In this document: in pieces, positions 11,090 to 22,400 of the stretch
Numbering within the stretch: position 1 is the first letter of the stretch
How the letters are laid out: each line of letters starts with the position of its first letter
NCBI GenBank assembly: GCA_963921935.1
Contig: OY998175.1
Coordinates: forward strand, 306,737,484-306,801,483
Length of the DNA: 64,000 nucleotides
Reading direction: 5' to 3'
Origin: Galeruca laticollis
Taxonomy: Eukaryota; Arthropoda; Insecta; Coleoptera; Chrysomelidae
Notes under the pieces: model-generated
Told to the model about the DNA's origin: nothing
What the model saw: the letters and a program-made list of their open reading frames with translations, nothing else
Databases searched by the model: none
Program-made: the position numbers and the translations under genes

Positions 11090-11970
11090 GAGTGTGCAGC
11101 AAGAAAGGCTGCAGCTGCGCAAGATAAAGGGAAAAACAACAAAGGTAGGGATGGAAACTACTACAATAATTACGGCGTAGACTACAGACAACAAATGATA
11201 TGGAAACATACAGTACCTATTAAAAAAATTGTGAAAAGAGAAGGTTTTGAAAAAGGAGTCACATTATCAGGCCAAGCAGCATGCTGCACTCTCGTAAATA
11301 AATCTAATGAAGACAAAAAGAAGGTAAAATAGTTACTTTATAATACATGCTGTTATCACGCCCATTATAAAAACTCTGGGATATATTTATAGAGACTACT
11401 AATTTTTATTCTTTCATTACAAATATCATTTCGCAACAGCATTTCTATCCAATTATTTTTATTTAAGGAAACTGACGCTAATAAGGGGTGTCCAACTGGC
11501 AATACACCATGTATCTTCAAATTCACTCCTTCTCCTGACTGTTCCGGTGCATGGTGCGTCGAAATTAAAGCTTGCCCAGAAGATACCGGCGATAAAATTA
11601 AGAAAACTTCAAAACGAAATGAGATCAAACAATGTACCAGACCGTGTTGTAAACACTGGAAATTGAAAGAGGGGGAGTGTCAATATGACTTGCCTTGCAA
11701 GGCTGCTTGTTTTAACCATCCACCTGGACTAAAACCCAAATATCATGTACCTGCAAGTAAGAAATATTTGAATTCGATAATTAGTTACAGAAATATGTGT
11801 TGGTATACTGTTTATTTAGTTAAATATATATGTTTAATACTAATTTTAATTTTATATATTTTATTTTTCATATTTTAGTCGATTACGAACTTCTAAAGAT
11901 TATGGAAGAATGCGCCAAGAGCCCAACAAGTAAACAACTGCGAACCATTGAAAATAAAAAACAAGAATGA
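11090..11970 (+). CDS. cysteine-rich protein of unknown function (paralogue B), partial
   Basis: Three exons join in frame: 11090-11323, 11468-11756 and 11879-11970 (TGA). All junctions are GT-AG (phase 0, then phase 1). Exon 1 has NYYNNYGVDY and KGVTLSGQAACC; exon 2 has CPTGNTPC, CSGAWCVEIKAC, CTRPCC and a second Cys cluster (CQYDLPCKAACF); the last exon is a short charged tail. These motifs match paralogue A at 4807-5223 in order and spacing, so the two are tandem relatives about 6 kb apart, now separated by retroelements. The first exon starts at an acceptor (TATTTAG), so an upstream exon with the start codon is missing or unrecognised. AATAAA signals follow near 12075. Confidence 0.75.
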
Positions 11971-12333
11971 ACGAAACAAGTTTTTATACAAAAATTGAAG
12001 AAGATTAAACAATCTTAGATGGATAGTTTTTAAGCAAGTAATGAAATACAAGCATAACTTTTTTTACTGTAACTGAATAAATAAAAATATTGCCGTAACT
12101 AATAAAAATTTGTTTGAATTTAATTTAGGAATAGGATTGGCATCTTCAGCATTTTCCAGGCATCGAAATGAATTTGTCTCAACGTTTATATGTGATTGTG
12201 TGCTTGATTCAAAAGAGATTGTCATATGAAATGTTCAATATTCGCATTGTTTTCGAATATACAGGTTTATCCATCTAATAAAAATAGTGCTGTTGATGCA
12301 TTGAATACTTTTAAGCCAAATGCATGGATGTTA

Positions 12334-12423
12334 TGATAGGCAACTAATAGTACAACTAATGTTAGGCAACCAAAAATACTTGTACAATAAATTTGTAAGG
12401 TCGTGTTAAGCACATTAAGAAGG
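12334..12423. repeat. dispersed repeat, copy 1 (also about 14716-14880 and 15379-15570)
   Basis: The block GTTATGATAGGCAACTAATA, continuing AATGTTAGGCAACCAAAAAT, is seen here, at 15379-15570 and in more diverged form at 14716-14880. The two right-hand copies share a longer stretch ending near a TTTCAAGAT-x-TAG block. Copy 1 stops where the RTE LINE begins (12424-12435), so the LINE probably landed in this repeat. Confidence 0.7.
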
Positions 12424-12434
12424 GATCGCTCTAT

Positions 12435-14579
12435 CTTCTTCTTCAAGTGCCGTCTTCGTTCCGAAGGTTGGCAATCATCAAGGCTATTCGTATTTTGGAT
12501 ACCGCTACTCTAAAAAGGTGACTATTGGTGGCGTTGAACCATTCGCGAAGATTTTTTAACCAGGAATGTCTTCTCCTTCCTATTGATCTTCTTCCACTTA
12601 TTTTTCCTTGCACAACCAGCTGGAGCAGTTGATATTTGTCCCCCCTCATAACGTGACCCAGGTAGAGCAGCTTCCTTTTTTTAATAGTTAGGACAATTTC
12701 CTTGTCTTGTTTTATCCTTCTTAACACTTCGGCATTAGTGACTTTCTGTACCCATGAGATTCTCAGAATCCTGCAATTAATGTCCATGATTCCATGCCAT
12801 AGTACAGCACTGACAGAACATAGCATCTCATAAGACGCAATTTGAGTTCCAAGCTGAGATCTCGACTGCAGAATACTCGTTTCATCCTCGTGAAAGTACT
12901 CCGCGCTTTTTCAATTCGGATTTTTATTTCCTGAGAGCAGTCCGCATTTTCATTGAAAAGAGTTCCCAGATAATTGTATTTTTTCACTCTTTCAATTGGT
13001 TGGTTATGTATTAATATATTTCCGATGTTTTGGACCGATCTTGTTATAACCATACATTTGGTTTTGTTTGTGTTTAGTGACAGTCCATATTCCTCACTAG
13101 CTTCCACAACTGCATTAACAAGTTTCTGTAGGTATTGAAATGTTTCGGCTATCAGCACTGTATTATCGGCATATCTTAGATTGTTGATTGGTCTTCCATT
13201 GATTTTAATGCCATATTCCTGATCAGCCAGTGCTCTATTCATGATATCTTCCGAGTATGCGTTAAAAAGGATTGGTGAAAGCACACATCCCTGACGAACT
13301 CCTCTTTTTATTTCTATATCTTTAGTTGTATTTTCTTCTATCTTCACTGCTGCTCTTTGACCATAATAGAGATTTGAAATATTGTTGATATCTCTAGAGT
13401 CTAAGTTTTTTGCCTGCAACAGTTTTATAAGGTGATCATGGCGCACTTTATCAAAGGCTTTAGTGTAATCAATAAAGCATAGATACATATCCTGGTTCAT
13501 GTCTAGGCATCTCTGGGACATAACGTTAAGTGCGAATAACGCTTCACGGGTACCCAGGCCATTTCTAAACCCGAATTGAGTTTCACTGATGTCCTGTTCT
13601 AGTTTCCTATATATTCTGGTATGTATGACTTTTAAGAATGCTTTCAAGGTATGTCCCATTAGACTTATAGTGCGATAATCTTGACAATGTTTAGGATTTC
13701 TTTTCTTTGGTAGCGTTATAAAAGTTGATATCAGCCATTCCTGTGGTATGATTCCTGATTTATAGATGTTGTTAAACAGATCCGCCAAGACATGTATCTG
13801 CTCTTCTTCAATAAATTTAAGAATTTCGGCAGGTAGTTCATCTGGGCCTGGTGCCCTCCTGTTTTTCAGCGAGTTCAGAGCATATAAAACTTATTCCTTT
13901 GTTATTTCTGGTCCTTCGTCTCTGTCCGCGCATTCAAGGTATTCCTTCTGTCTATGGTCTTCAAAGAGTTCCTCAACATAAGTTTTCCAGGTTTTTAGTT
14001 TTTCTTCTATATCTGTTATTATTTTACCATCTATGTCGTATAATGTATTGTGTCGATTCCTTCTTTGCATTCCTGCTAGTTCTTTTACTTTCTTGTGTAT
14101 ATTGAAGCTGTCATGTTTTTGTTGCAGTTCTTCGATTTCTTCACATTTTGTTTTATAGAAATTTTCCTTTGCCACTCTGATTTTCTTTCGTATTTCGACT
14201 TGTATTGTTTTGTGTTGTTGTTCGCATTTGTCTTTAAAAGTTCTTCTTTTATTCATGAGATGTAGAATTTCGTCGGTCATCCAATCGTGTTTTGCTGTAC
14301 GTATCTCATTCTTACAAATTTCCTTCATAGGTTCCATCAACGCTGATTTAAAGTGATGCCATTTCTTATTTATATCATGTTGGTTCTGATTTCGTAAGTT
14401 TTCGTAAGTTGTTGTTTATTTTTGTTTTTATGTTCTGGCGAGTTTTTTCCTTCTGTAAATGTCCAATATCCACTTGGTTTCTTTTAGTGCTTTTTATTGT
14501 CCTCTTTAATTTCATGTGAATTCGTGCTATCAATGGATTATGGTCGGAAAACACGTCAGCGCCTGGATATGCTTTTACC
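12435..14579 (-). pseudogene. RTE-clade LINE, 5' truncated
   Basis: Read on the minus strand from 14579: end of the endonuclease (YPGADVFSDHNPLIA, with the SDH motif), the linker region (14340-13891), then reverse transcriptase. RT landmarks are CFIDYTKAFDKVRHDHL, RGVRQGCVLSPILFN and LRYADNTVLIA, where the usual YADD is YADN. The thumb includes YNYLGTLFNENADCSQEI. The 3' end has LGHVMRGDKYQLLQ and a GRRRHSWLKNLREWF signature. The direct repeat GATCGCTCTAT occurs at 12424-12434 and 14580-14590, a plausible target-site duplication around a 5'-truncated insertion. Stops at about 13888 and a frame change at about 12800 show decay. Confidence 0.9.
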
Positions 14580-14715
14580 GATCGCTCTATAAGCTTGTTA
14601 TATTCCTCCGTTTTGCAATATAGCGGACTTTTTTATTTTCAGATATGTCATATTTTCCTTAACTTTATTCATACTTCTCTATCCAATGAAGAGATGTGGT
14701 GGGGCTATGATGTCA

Positions 14716-15570
14716 GGTTTAGTTATGATATGCAACTAATACTACACTTAATGTTAGTTGGGCAACTAAATTTACTTGAACAATAGAATTTGTACGATGT
14801 TACTCTATGAATGAACTGTTGAATTTCAGCATTTTTTACCTCTGGCTTTCAAGATAGAGGCACAGCCTAATGAACACACAGCCCAGACTCTTAACGTCGG
14901 CACTTTGATATTATTTATTGAAAATCTGTGACCTCCAGGACGCCATTTTGGTGTAAATGTCAGAGTGGCTGTAACTTTATTTTGGTACCTGCTGTGTGTT
15001 TTATATGCTGTGATAGAGGTCTTACATTCTAACTTCATTATTTATAACCAAATATGTCATGTTCGCATAACTTGGCTAGTATCTTTAATCTCTAAAACCA
15101 TTAAGTGATATTACTTTATATAAAAATTCTATCGATGTATGAAGAATTACAGATTGAACTTTTGAATTTCCACGTTTTTATTTCCAAATATTTCTAAGAT
15201 TCAGTGCCTTGAAATTAATTTTCAATTTTTTTAAAAAGATTGAATATCTCATCCCCTAACTTTGCTCATATTTATCGAACCGTTAAAAATGCTTCATAAA
15301 AACTTGTGAATGTTCACTTTTCATTACCATTATTTCCCAATATACAGGATGTTTAAAGTAATTTTTTTATTTATATACGTTATGATAGGCAACTAGTAGT
15401 ACACGTAATGTTAGTTTGTTAGGCAACCAATAATACTTGTACAGTAGATTTTCAGGGGGTTGTTAGCACATTCAGACAATATTGTTATATGAACCGTTGA
15501 ATTTTCACATTTTTGATCACCACTGGTTTCCAAGATGTAGGACTTCATTTTTATTACCTGATGACATAAC
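14716..15570. repeat. dispersed repeat, copies 2 and 3
   Basis: Two copies of the non-coding repeat described at 12334. The better one is at 15379-15570; a diverged one is at 14716-14880. The sequence between (15040-15378) is AT-rich with no recognisable gene. No terminal inverted repeats were detected, so the element class is unknown. Confidence 0.6.
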
Positions 15571-15827
15571 CCACTAACAAAGAAATGTAAGGAAATTATG
15601 TGCAATTATATAAAATGTTTATTTAGAAGATATATATGTATAAACTGTAGGGAAATAGTAGGCAAATAACTAATGAAAATAAAAAATAACTAACTTCTAG
15701 CTAGTTTGGATTGACCTTATTTTTTTTAAATTCAACCAGGTTTTTTGTAGGTTACTACATCCTTCCTCTACGAGTTGCTGAATAAACATTTTCGTGGTAA
15801 CAATAAACAAAAATAAATAAATAACTC

Positions 15828-15832
<5 letters not shown>

Positions 15833-15878
<46 letters not shown>

Positions 15879-16130
15879 TCTACTATGTTGGGGCTATCGA
15901 ATGAGATACATAAAAGTTCTGACCACAAGGGTTCTTATAGCTGTAATCCTAGATGGGATTTTTTCAAACTCAGAAAGTCGTTCTTCACAAGGTATCCTTC
16001 TTTGAGGGCCGGTATCTACTGATTCTCACTTAGTTGGAGAAGTGTGCGGTTTTTACCAATACTCTACTATGTTATGGCTATCGAATGAGGTATAGAAAAG
16101 TTTTGATGACAGGGGTAGTTTAAGAGATAT
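15833..16130. repeat. (TA)n tract and ~70-bp direct duplication
   Basis: A TA tract ends at about 15876. It is followed by ACTCTACTATGTTGGGGCTA, and the same block (ACTCTACTATGTTATGGCTA) recurs at 16061. Each copy continues with TCGAATGAG and an AAAAGTT segment. The two copies lie 184 bases apart in direct orientation. From 16130 to 16606 I see no gene beyond the probable 3' UTR of the HMGXB4-like gene. Confidence 0.7.
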
Positions 16131-16606
16131 AATACGACAAATATGTTGCCCTATCTAAACGCATGTTAAAATGTTAAACTTCAAATGGCCATAACAATCA
16201 TTCTGCAACGGATCTGACACTTCCCATTGACAAAATTAATCCCCTTACTCACAGCTTTCATTTGGTGTATAAACAATTTGTGACCAAACTGAGCCCAGTG
16301 CCCCTATAAAATGTGAAAATACCTAAACCATTTCATTGTCCCCACATCAATTTCTGTATAAATGAAAAAATAAAACAAATTTTTCTTTTAAAATTAATCT
16401 ATTACTTTTACTAACAATACATTATATTTTATCAAACGTATAATCGATATTCATGAAATATAAACCAATTCCATACATAACTATGGTATTCTATACACTT
16501 TAAAAAAATAAGAGAATTGTTTTTATAATACCTTTCTGATCGTATTATAAGTTTTATCTTCATCTTTGTACAAAGTAAATATATGCTTATTTTACTGCGA
16601 ATTCCA

Positions 16607-18822
16607 CTATAGACCCGGCATTATAAAAGCCACGTTATCCAAAGTACTCATTAATTCCTCAGGAGTACAACAATTATTTTGTAATTCGGGTATTTGTTGA
16701 GTAAGACAGAGTAATGGACCTAAAGCACACAAAAGTGAGTCTAGAAGTACTGATAAGCTTCCAGAAACGGCTATTTGTCCCTAAAAACGTTTAATATCAA
16801 ACTATAGTTATTTTCAAAATCTTATAATTTTAAAAATTATTTTATTCTAACTTCATAAAGTGTGACTACCGACCCTATCTAGGAAACCGTATAAGCTATA
16901 ACTTTGGGAAAAAACATAATAGTGCTATTCAACACTTCGATCTTGATTCCGATTTTGCTTATAATCGAAATCGAAAACGGATTGATGTTTGTTGAACGAC
17001 CAAAAAAAATTTATATTTGTCATGCCATTTTACAAATCAAATAAATCAATAATGACATAACCCTATCATTATTTTACTTCATTTCACGTGTATTTCACAC
17101 TTTTCTCAAGTTCATTTAGTTTAATTTCATAGAAGATGTTCTGTTAACTAAAAATGTAATATACAATTGCAAAATATCACTCACATCACATAACCCATAG
17201 ATAAACGGTAGTTTATTTAAATTTTTCGACCAATCATATGCTTCCGATTTACGATTGATTTCAATAGCATCATAATTTTAGACCGATTATAATCAGAGTG
17301 ATCGATTGATATCGAAAATAGTGCTATTCAACACTTCTATCTTGATTCCGATTTAGTTTATAATCGAAATCGAAGACGGATTGATGTTTGTTGAACGACC
17401 AAAAAAAATGTCATTTTTAGTGACATAACCTCATCATTATTTTAGTTCATTTCACGTGTATTTCACACATTTCACAAGTTCATTTAGTTTAATCACGTTT
17501 AATTTTATAGAAGCTGTTCTATTAACTAAAAATGTAATATACAATTGCAAAATATCACTCACATCACATAACCCATAGACAAATGGTAGTTCATTTAAAT
17601 TGTTCGACCAATCACATGCTTCTGATTTACGATTGTTTTCAATAGCATCATAAGTTTAGACCGATTATAATCAGAGTGATCGATTGATATCGAAAATGTA
17701 TTGTTGAATATGTTGTTTTTTAAATGACAGGAAATGATTGTAATCGATTGTCGCGTTGAATAGCACTATTGTATTGTTGAACACGTTGTTTTTTAAATGA
17801 CAGGAAATGATTGTAATCGATTGACGCGTTGAATAGCACTAGTGTAAGTCAAAACTAATCAAAATTGAAACAAATGCCAATATCTTTGTAATGATACAAG
17901 ATATATGTTTGTGATTTGAATCATCCTGCATTCAGAGAGGTAAACTATTATTCATATAAATAAATAAACTCAATGTTACCTCGTGTTCTTTCAATCTCTC
18001 TCCAATTATTGTCAAACTTTCTCCCAGTAGTTTCAAATGCGCAGCGACATCTATTGGCTTGATACCGTTTACTTTAAACGGGGATTCTTTTCCTCGAGGA
18101 CTCGGTGGAGATACGTTAATATTATCGTACGTCGGTATTCCAATTTGAAAGGGTCGTAAAGGTCCTGGAGGAGTTTTATTGTTACCCAAAATCACTTTCT
18201 TAGTAATGGAAGTTGGTTTTAGAGCAGTTTTTGTTTGAAGAGACTTGGAAAAATTGGAAAATTGCTCTGAAATCATACATTTTATAAACCATCACAAAAA
18301 TATAAAAATTCAACAGTTACCTTTGTCTTTTCCTTTTAGCTTGTCAGACTTTATAATTTTTCCGTCTTTAATAACAAGTTTCTTTTTCGATGAACTTGAA
18401 TCGAGTCTCCTGAATCCTTCAGTATCTTCAAAATCACTTTCCGATTCAACTGAATCTTCAATACTCGATTCTGTAGCATTTGTATTTGGTTCATATTCAC
18501 TATTATATTCTGAACCACTATCTTCCATGTCATAATTGTCTTCTTTTGAATACATCTTATAAAATAAAAGGTTCAATGTAGATGACGGATTAATAATCTA
18601 AATTTTGACAGATTTGCATAAGAAATGTCATCAAAATAAATAAACTTACTTCATCATACTTAGGTTTTTTTATAGAACCTTCATAAACCTCTGGTTTTCT
18701 GTGTACAGCTGGAGATTTTTTATTAAAAGTTCTGTCAATTTCATCTGGTGATTCAAAGTCCACCAATTTGGATGATTTTTTTCTTACTCTTCCGCTTCTT
18801 GAAACACCTGTCACTTCCAGAT
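16607..18822 (-). CDS. HMGXB4: HMGXB4-like protein, exons 2-5, no HMG box
   Basis: Four exons on the minus strand: 18822-18650, 18555-18321, 18266-17980 and 16780-16607 (TAG). All have GT-AG borders and consistent phases; with the candidate first exon at 26840-26804 the sum is 906 nt (301 residues). Exon 2 encodes the DUF4171-type N-terminus (DLEVTGVSRSGRVRKKSSKL, then DFESPDEID). Exon 3 is acidic/Ser-rich then Lys-rich. Exon 4 carries PIDVAAHLKLLGESLTIIGE, and exon 5 carries GQIAVSGSLSVLLDSLLCAL and ends TLDNVAFIMPGL. Both C-terminal blocks are hallmark HMGXB4 sequence. HMGXB4 proteins normally carry an HMG box just before the DVAAHL block, but no such domain is seen. A nuclear chromatin-associated role is family knowledge. 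Confidence 0.85.
16918..17843. mobile_element. MITE inserted in a second copy of itself (intron of HMGXB4)
   Basis: An inner copy (17317-17770, 454 bp) has exact 16-bp terminal inverted repeats, AATAGTGCTATTCAAC and GTTGAATAGCACTATT. It splits an older copy whose left part is 16918-17316 and whose right part is 17771-17843. The left part (about 400 bp) and right part (about 73 bp) each appear twice, in the order A-A'-B'-B. No coding capacity is present. The target duplication is ambiguous because the last bases of the inverted repeat overlap the flank. Confidence 0.8.
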
Positions 18823-18835
18823 CTATAAAATTCAA

Positions 18836-19450
18836 TCAAGTTCTAATTTCCCATCAAATACTCACATCTGGGTTGTGGAAATAAATGTGCTTAACTAAGC
18901 ACTGAAGAAAAAGAAACTGAGAAGTCAGAAAACTAGGAAAGCAGCAGAAAAAAAGGGAGAGGGATAAGAAGAGAAGCAATGTATAAAAGGCTTGAGAAAA
19001 TTGATGCCGGGAAGGGTTAGAAGGATTTAGGATTAAACAACTAAACTAAATGGAAAAATACACAAAAAATCTTCAATTCTCTTAATTATGGTAATTTTCC
19101 ACGGGTGCTTTGAACTGTTATGAATTATGATTTCTGACAATTTAATCACAATAATGTTTTCAGCCAAAAGAAAACTGTTGAATTTATGTACGTTTTAAAA
19201 GAAATTAACTTATTAGCTTGTGAATATTTAATCACTGTTGTTTTCTGTGGCCAATTTTTCCACAAATTTTCCTTTAGAAATGTTAGAAACATTATATACC
19301 CTATATTATATATTTGCCATTACGGTTTTTGATATATGAAAAAGGTTGTCAAATAAAATATATATTGTCAGTACCTACTTGCAAATGTTTTTAAAGTAAA
19401 TTGGTAAATTACACGCATACCAAATTCTAACAAGAATAAGCAGTGCGATT
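18836..19450. other. intron or intergenic spacer
   Basis: AT-rich sequence between the HMGXB4 exon 2 acceptor (18823-18824) and the LINE beginning near 19460. No coding or structured element was recognised. Confidence 0.4.
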
Positions 19451-19459
19451 TTAACAGTC

Positions 19460-22400
19460 AATTAGTATAGATGTGTTTAAAACAGCTCTCTTATCAACAA
19501 ATCGTTTTTGTTAAGAATTCCAATTATATTGAACCGGTCAATCCACCTAGTAAATCAGTTAATCAAATTTATAGTTCAGTGAAAAATGTCTAGTGCAGAT
19601 CCCCCTGACAAAGGGGGAACTTCAGATCTGTGTAATAATAATGATAACTCAAGGAATGTGCGTTACAATTCAACATACCAAACAGCATTTCAGGAAAGCA
19701 AAAACTTAGGAAAGGATAAAGAAAATAATAAAGAAACACGCTTGTCTGGTCAGACAGCGACAGGTATTTCAGTACAAGCAGCAAAAAAGTTCAAACTTGA
19801 TAAACCTAATTTATATTCAATTGATAAATTTTACGTATTTATCGAAAAAATTAATAATGAGAATTTAGGAAATTTACATCCCATGTCAGTTGGACACTTA
19901 TTACATAAAAAACTAAAAGTTCAAACATTACTAAAATACAAAAGGTAGGTAGAAATAGAGTAAGAGTAGAGGTTAAAACTACTAAAGACGCTAATATGTT
20001 AATAGAAAACGAAAACTTGAAAGAGGAACAATTAAAAGCATTCATACCCAATAATTTAATAGAAAGGAAAGGGGTAATCAAAGAAGTAGATACCACATTC
20101 AGTGACGAGTATTTGTTGGAAAATATTGAGTCTCCAAACGCAGTCACCAGTATTCGTAGATTTAAACGAAAAATTGATATTGATGGGGAAGCAGTATATA
20201 TACCAAGGCAAACAGTTTTAGTGTCATTCGAGGGTAACGTGTTACCCCCATTTGTTATAATTAATAGCGTTGTATGTCCTGTAGAAAAATACATTCAAAA
20301 GGTAGTACAGTGTTAGAACTGCTTGAGGTATGGCCATGTGGCCAAGCAGTGTAAAAGCACTAACACATTATGCATAAATTGTAGCAAGAAAAAGGAAGAA
20401 AATCATTCATGCAAAGATCCTGAAGACACATTTTCTTTTTATTGTAAATCAAACGATCATAAAACGATAATAATGTAACCTATATAGAAGCAAAAAACTG
20501 TTCTGATAATTCATATATTAGCAAAATTAGCAATAACAGGTTCAATGTACTTGATAATACGTCGGAAAGCTTTCCATTACTTCCTAAGATAACAATCCAA
20601 CAATACAAAACAAATAGGGAAAGTAATACATTTAAAAAAAATACACCATCAGAACCCTCAACATCACACAGTAAACACACAATCACACAAACCAAAAAAC
20701 GTAGGATACAATCACCCAACAATGAAATCACACAAGCACCCATGTTTCCCAGATCCTTTGGTCCTAGTAAACCAGTATTTCAATTTAAAAATAATAGTAC
20801 AAATGAAAATATGGAGATAGAATCCATGCATTAAAGTAAATACTGACATCAACATATGTGCTGCCGAAATTAATTTTAATAAATATTTACAGTTTAAAAT
20901 ATTATCTGTGTATTGCCCCCCAAAAATTAGCATCAATAACAGCGACTGGAAAAGCATATTTAATATTATATCTAAAGAGAACGGCATAATATGTGGAGAT
21001 TTTAACGCACACAACAGAACATGGGGTTCGTACAAAAATGATCAGAAGGGTATACAACTTCTAGACGTCTTAGAAAATCATGACTTAATATTGGCAAACG
21101 ATGGAACACCTACTAGATTAAACCGCAACGGGGAAAATTCCGCAACAACATAGATTGGAACGTAATAAAGGACACACTGGGTTCAGATCACTTTCCAATA
21201 CTTATTAACATCAATGTGCCTAAAAATAAGTGTCTACAAACAAAGGAATTAATATGTCCTTCCAATAAATGGAATATAAATAGAGCAGACTGGTCAATAT
21301 TCAAAAACGAAGCAGAACTGTATTCTCACAAACACCACCTATTTTTAATGACATTAATACAAAATATGAATATCTAATACAAGGAATAAACACAGCTGCC
21401 CAAATATCCATGCCAACAAACAAACCATTCAAGATAAAGTCAAGAACACTACCACCTTGGTGGGACAGAGAATGTGATATAGCTGTAACAGATAGAAAAC
21501 ATGCGGTAATTGCCTACAAAATTAACAGCACGTTGGAAAACTTCATTACAGCATTACAGTGCAAAAAATAGCAGCAAGCAAAAAAAATTTTTGAAAGAAA
21601 AGGCAAGATCCTCATGGAGAGCATACTGCACCAATCTGAATAAAAACACATCAATGTCAGACATTTGGAAACAGGCCAAGAAAATGAAAAGAACTTTCAT
21701 ACGAACAGAGACCATTCATTTCAGCAGTGAGGATTGGAAAGAAAAGCTACTAGAGAGAATAGCACTGCTGTCTACCTTCTACCAAAATAATTTAGAAAAT
21801 GAGCAGGAACATGAGGAAACAATACCACAAATATTCGAAAATCTTATAAATATTCAAGAACTAGAAAACACAATAAAACAAAGAAAAAACACCGCACCAG
21901 GCTTAGACAATATCAGATATCCGATGTTATGCAACCTACCAAACAATGCCAAATCTTTTTCCTGGAAATATATAACAACATACTACAAATGGGCAAATGC
22001 ACAATACAAGATTGGAAAAACCTAATTGCAGTTCCAATATTAAAACATCAAAAAGATCCAAATGACAGAATAGAATGGTCGTTACAAGAACACAAAATAT
22101 TACCAATTCATCAGTACGGATTCAGGAAAGGATATGGCACAATGGACGCAGTGAGCCAACTTGTCACTGATACAAATTAATTTTTGAGAAAATGGGTATA
22201 CTACAGCTACATTCCTGGATGTAAAAGGCGCATACGACTCGGTAGAAATTCCAATACTGAACGGAATGCTGAAGCAAATCGGTATGTCTACCAAAATACG
22301 AAACATTCTGTGCGATATTATGACAGACAGAAAAATATTTATAAGATAAAAAGACGCATTATTAGGACCAAGACATACATCTAGAGGTTTACCACAGGGC

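Noticed and set aside
13851..14105. Plus-strand frame opposite the RTE LINE
   Set aside because: Antisense shadow of the LINE coding region.
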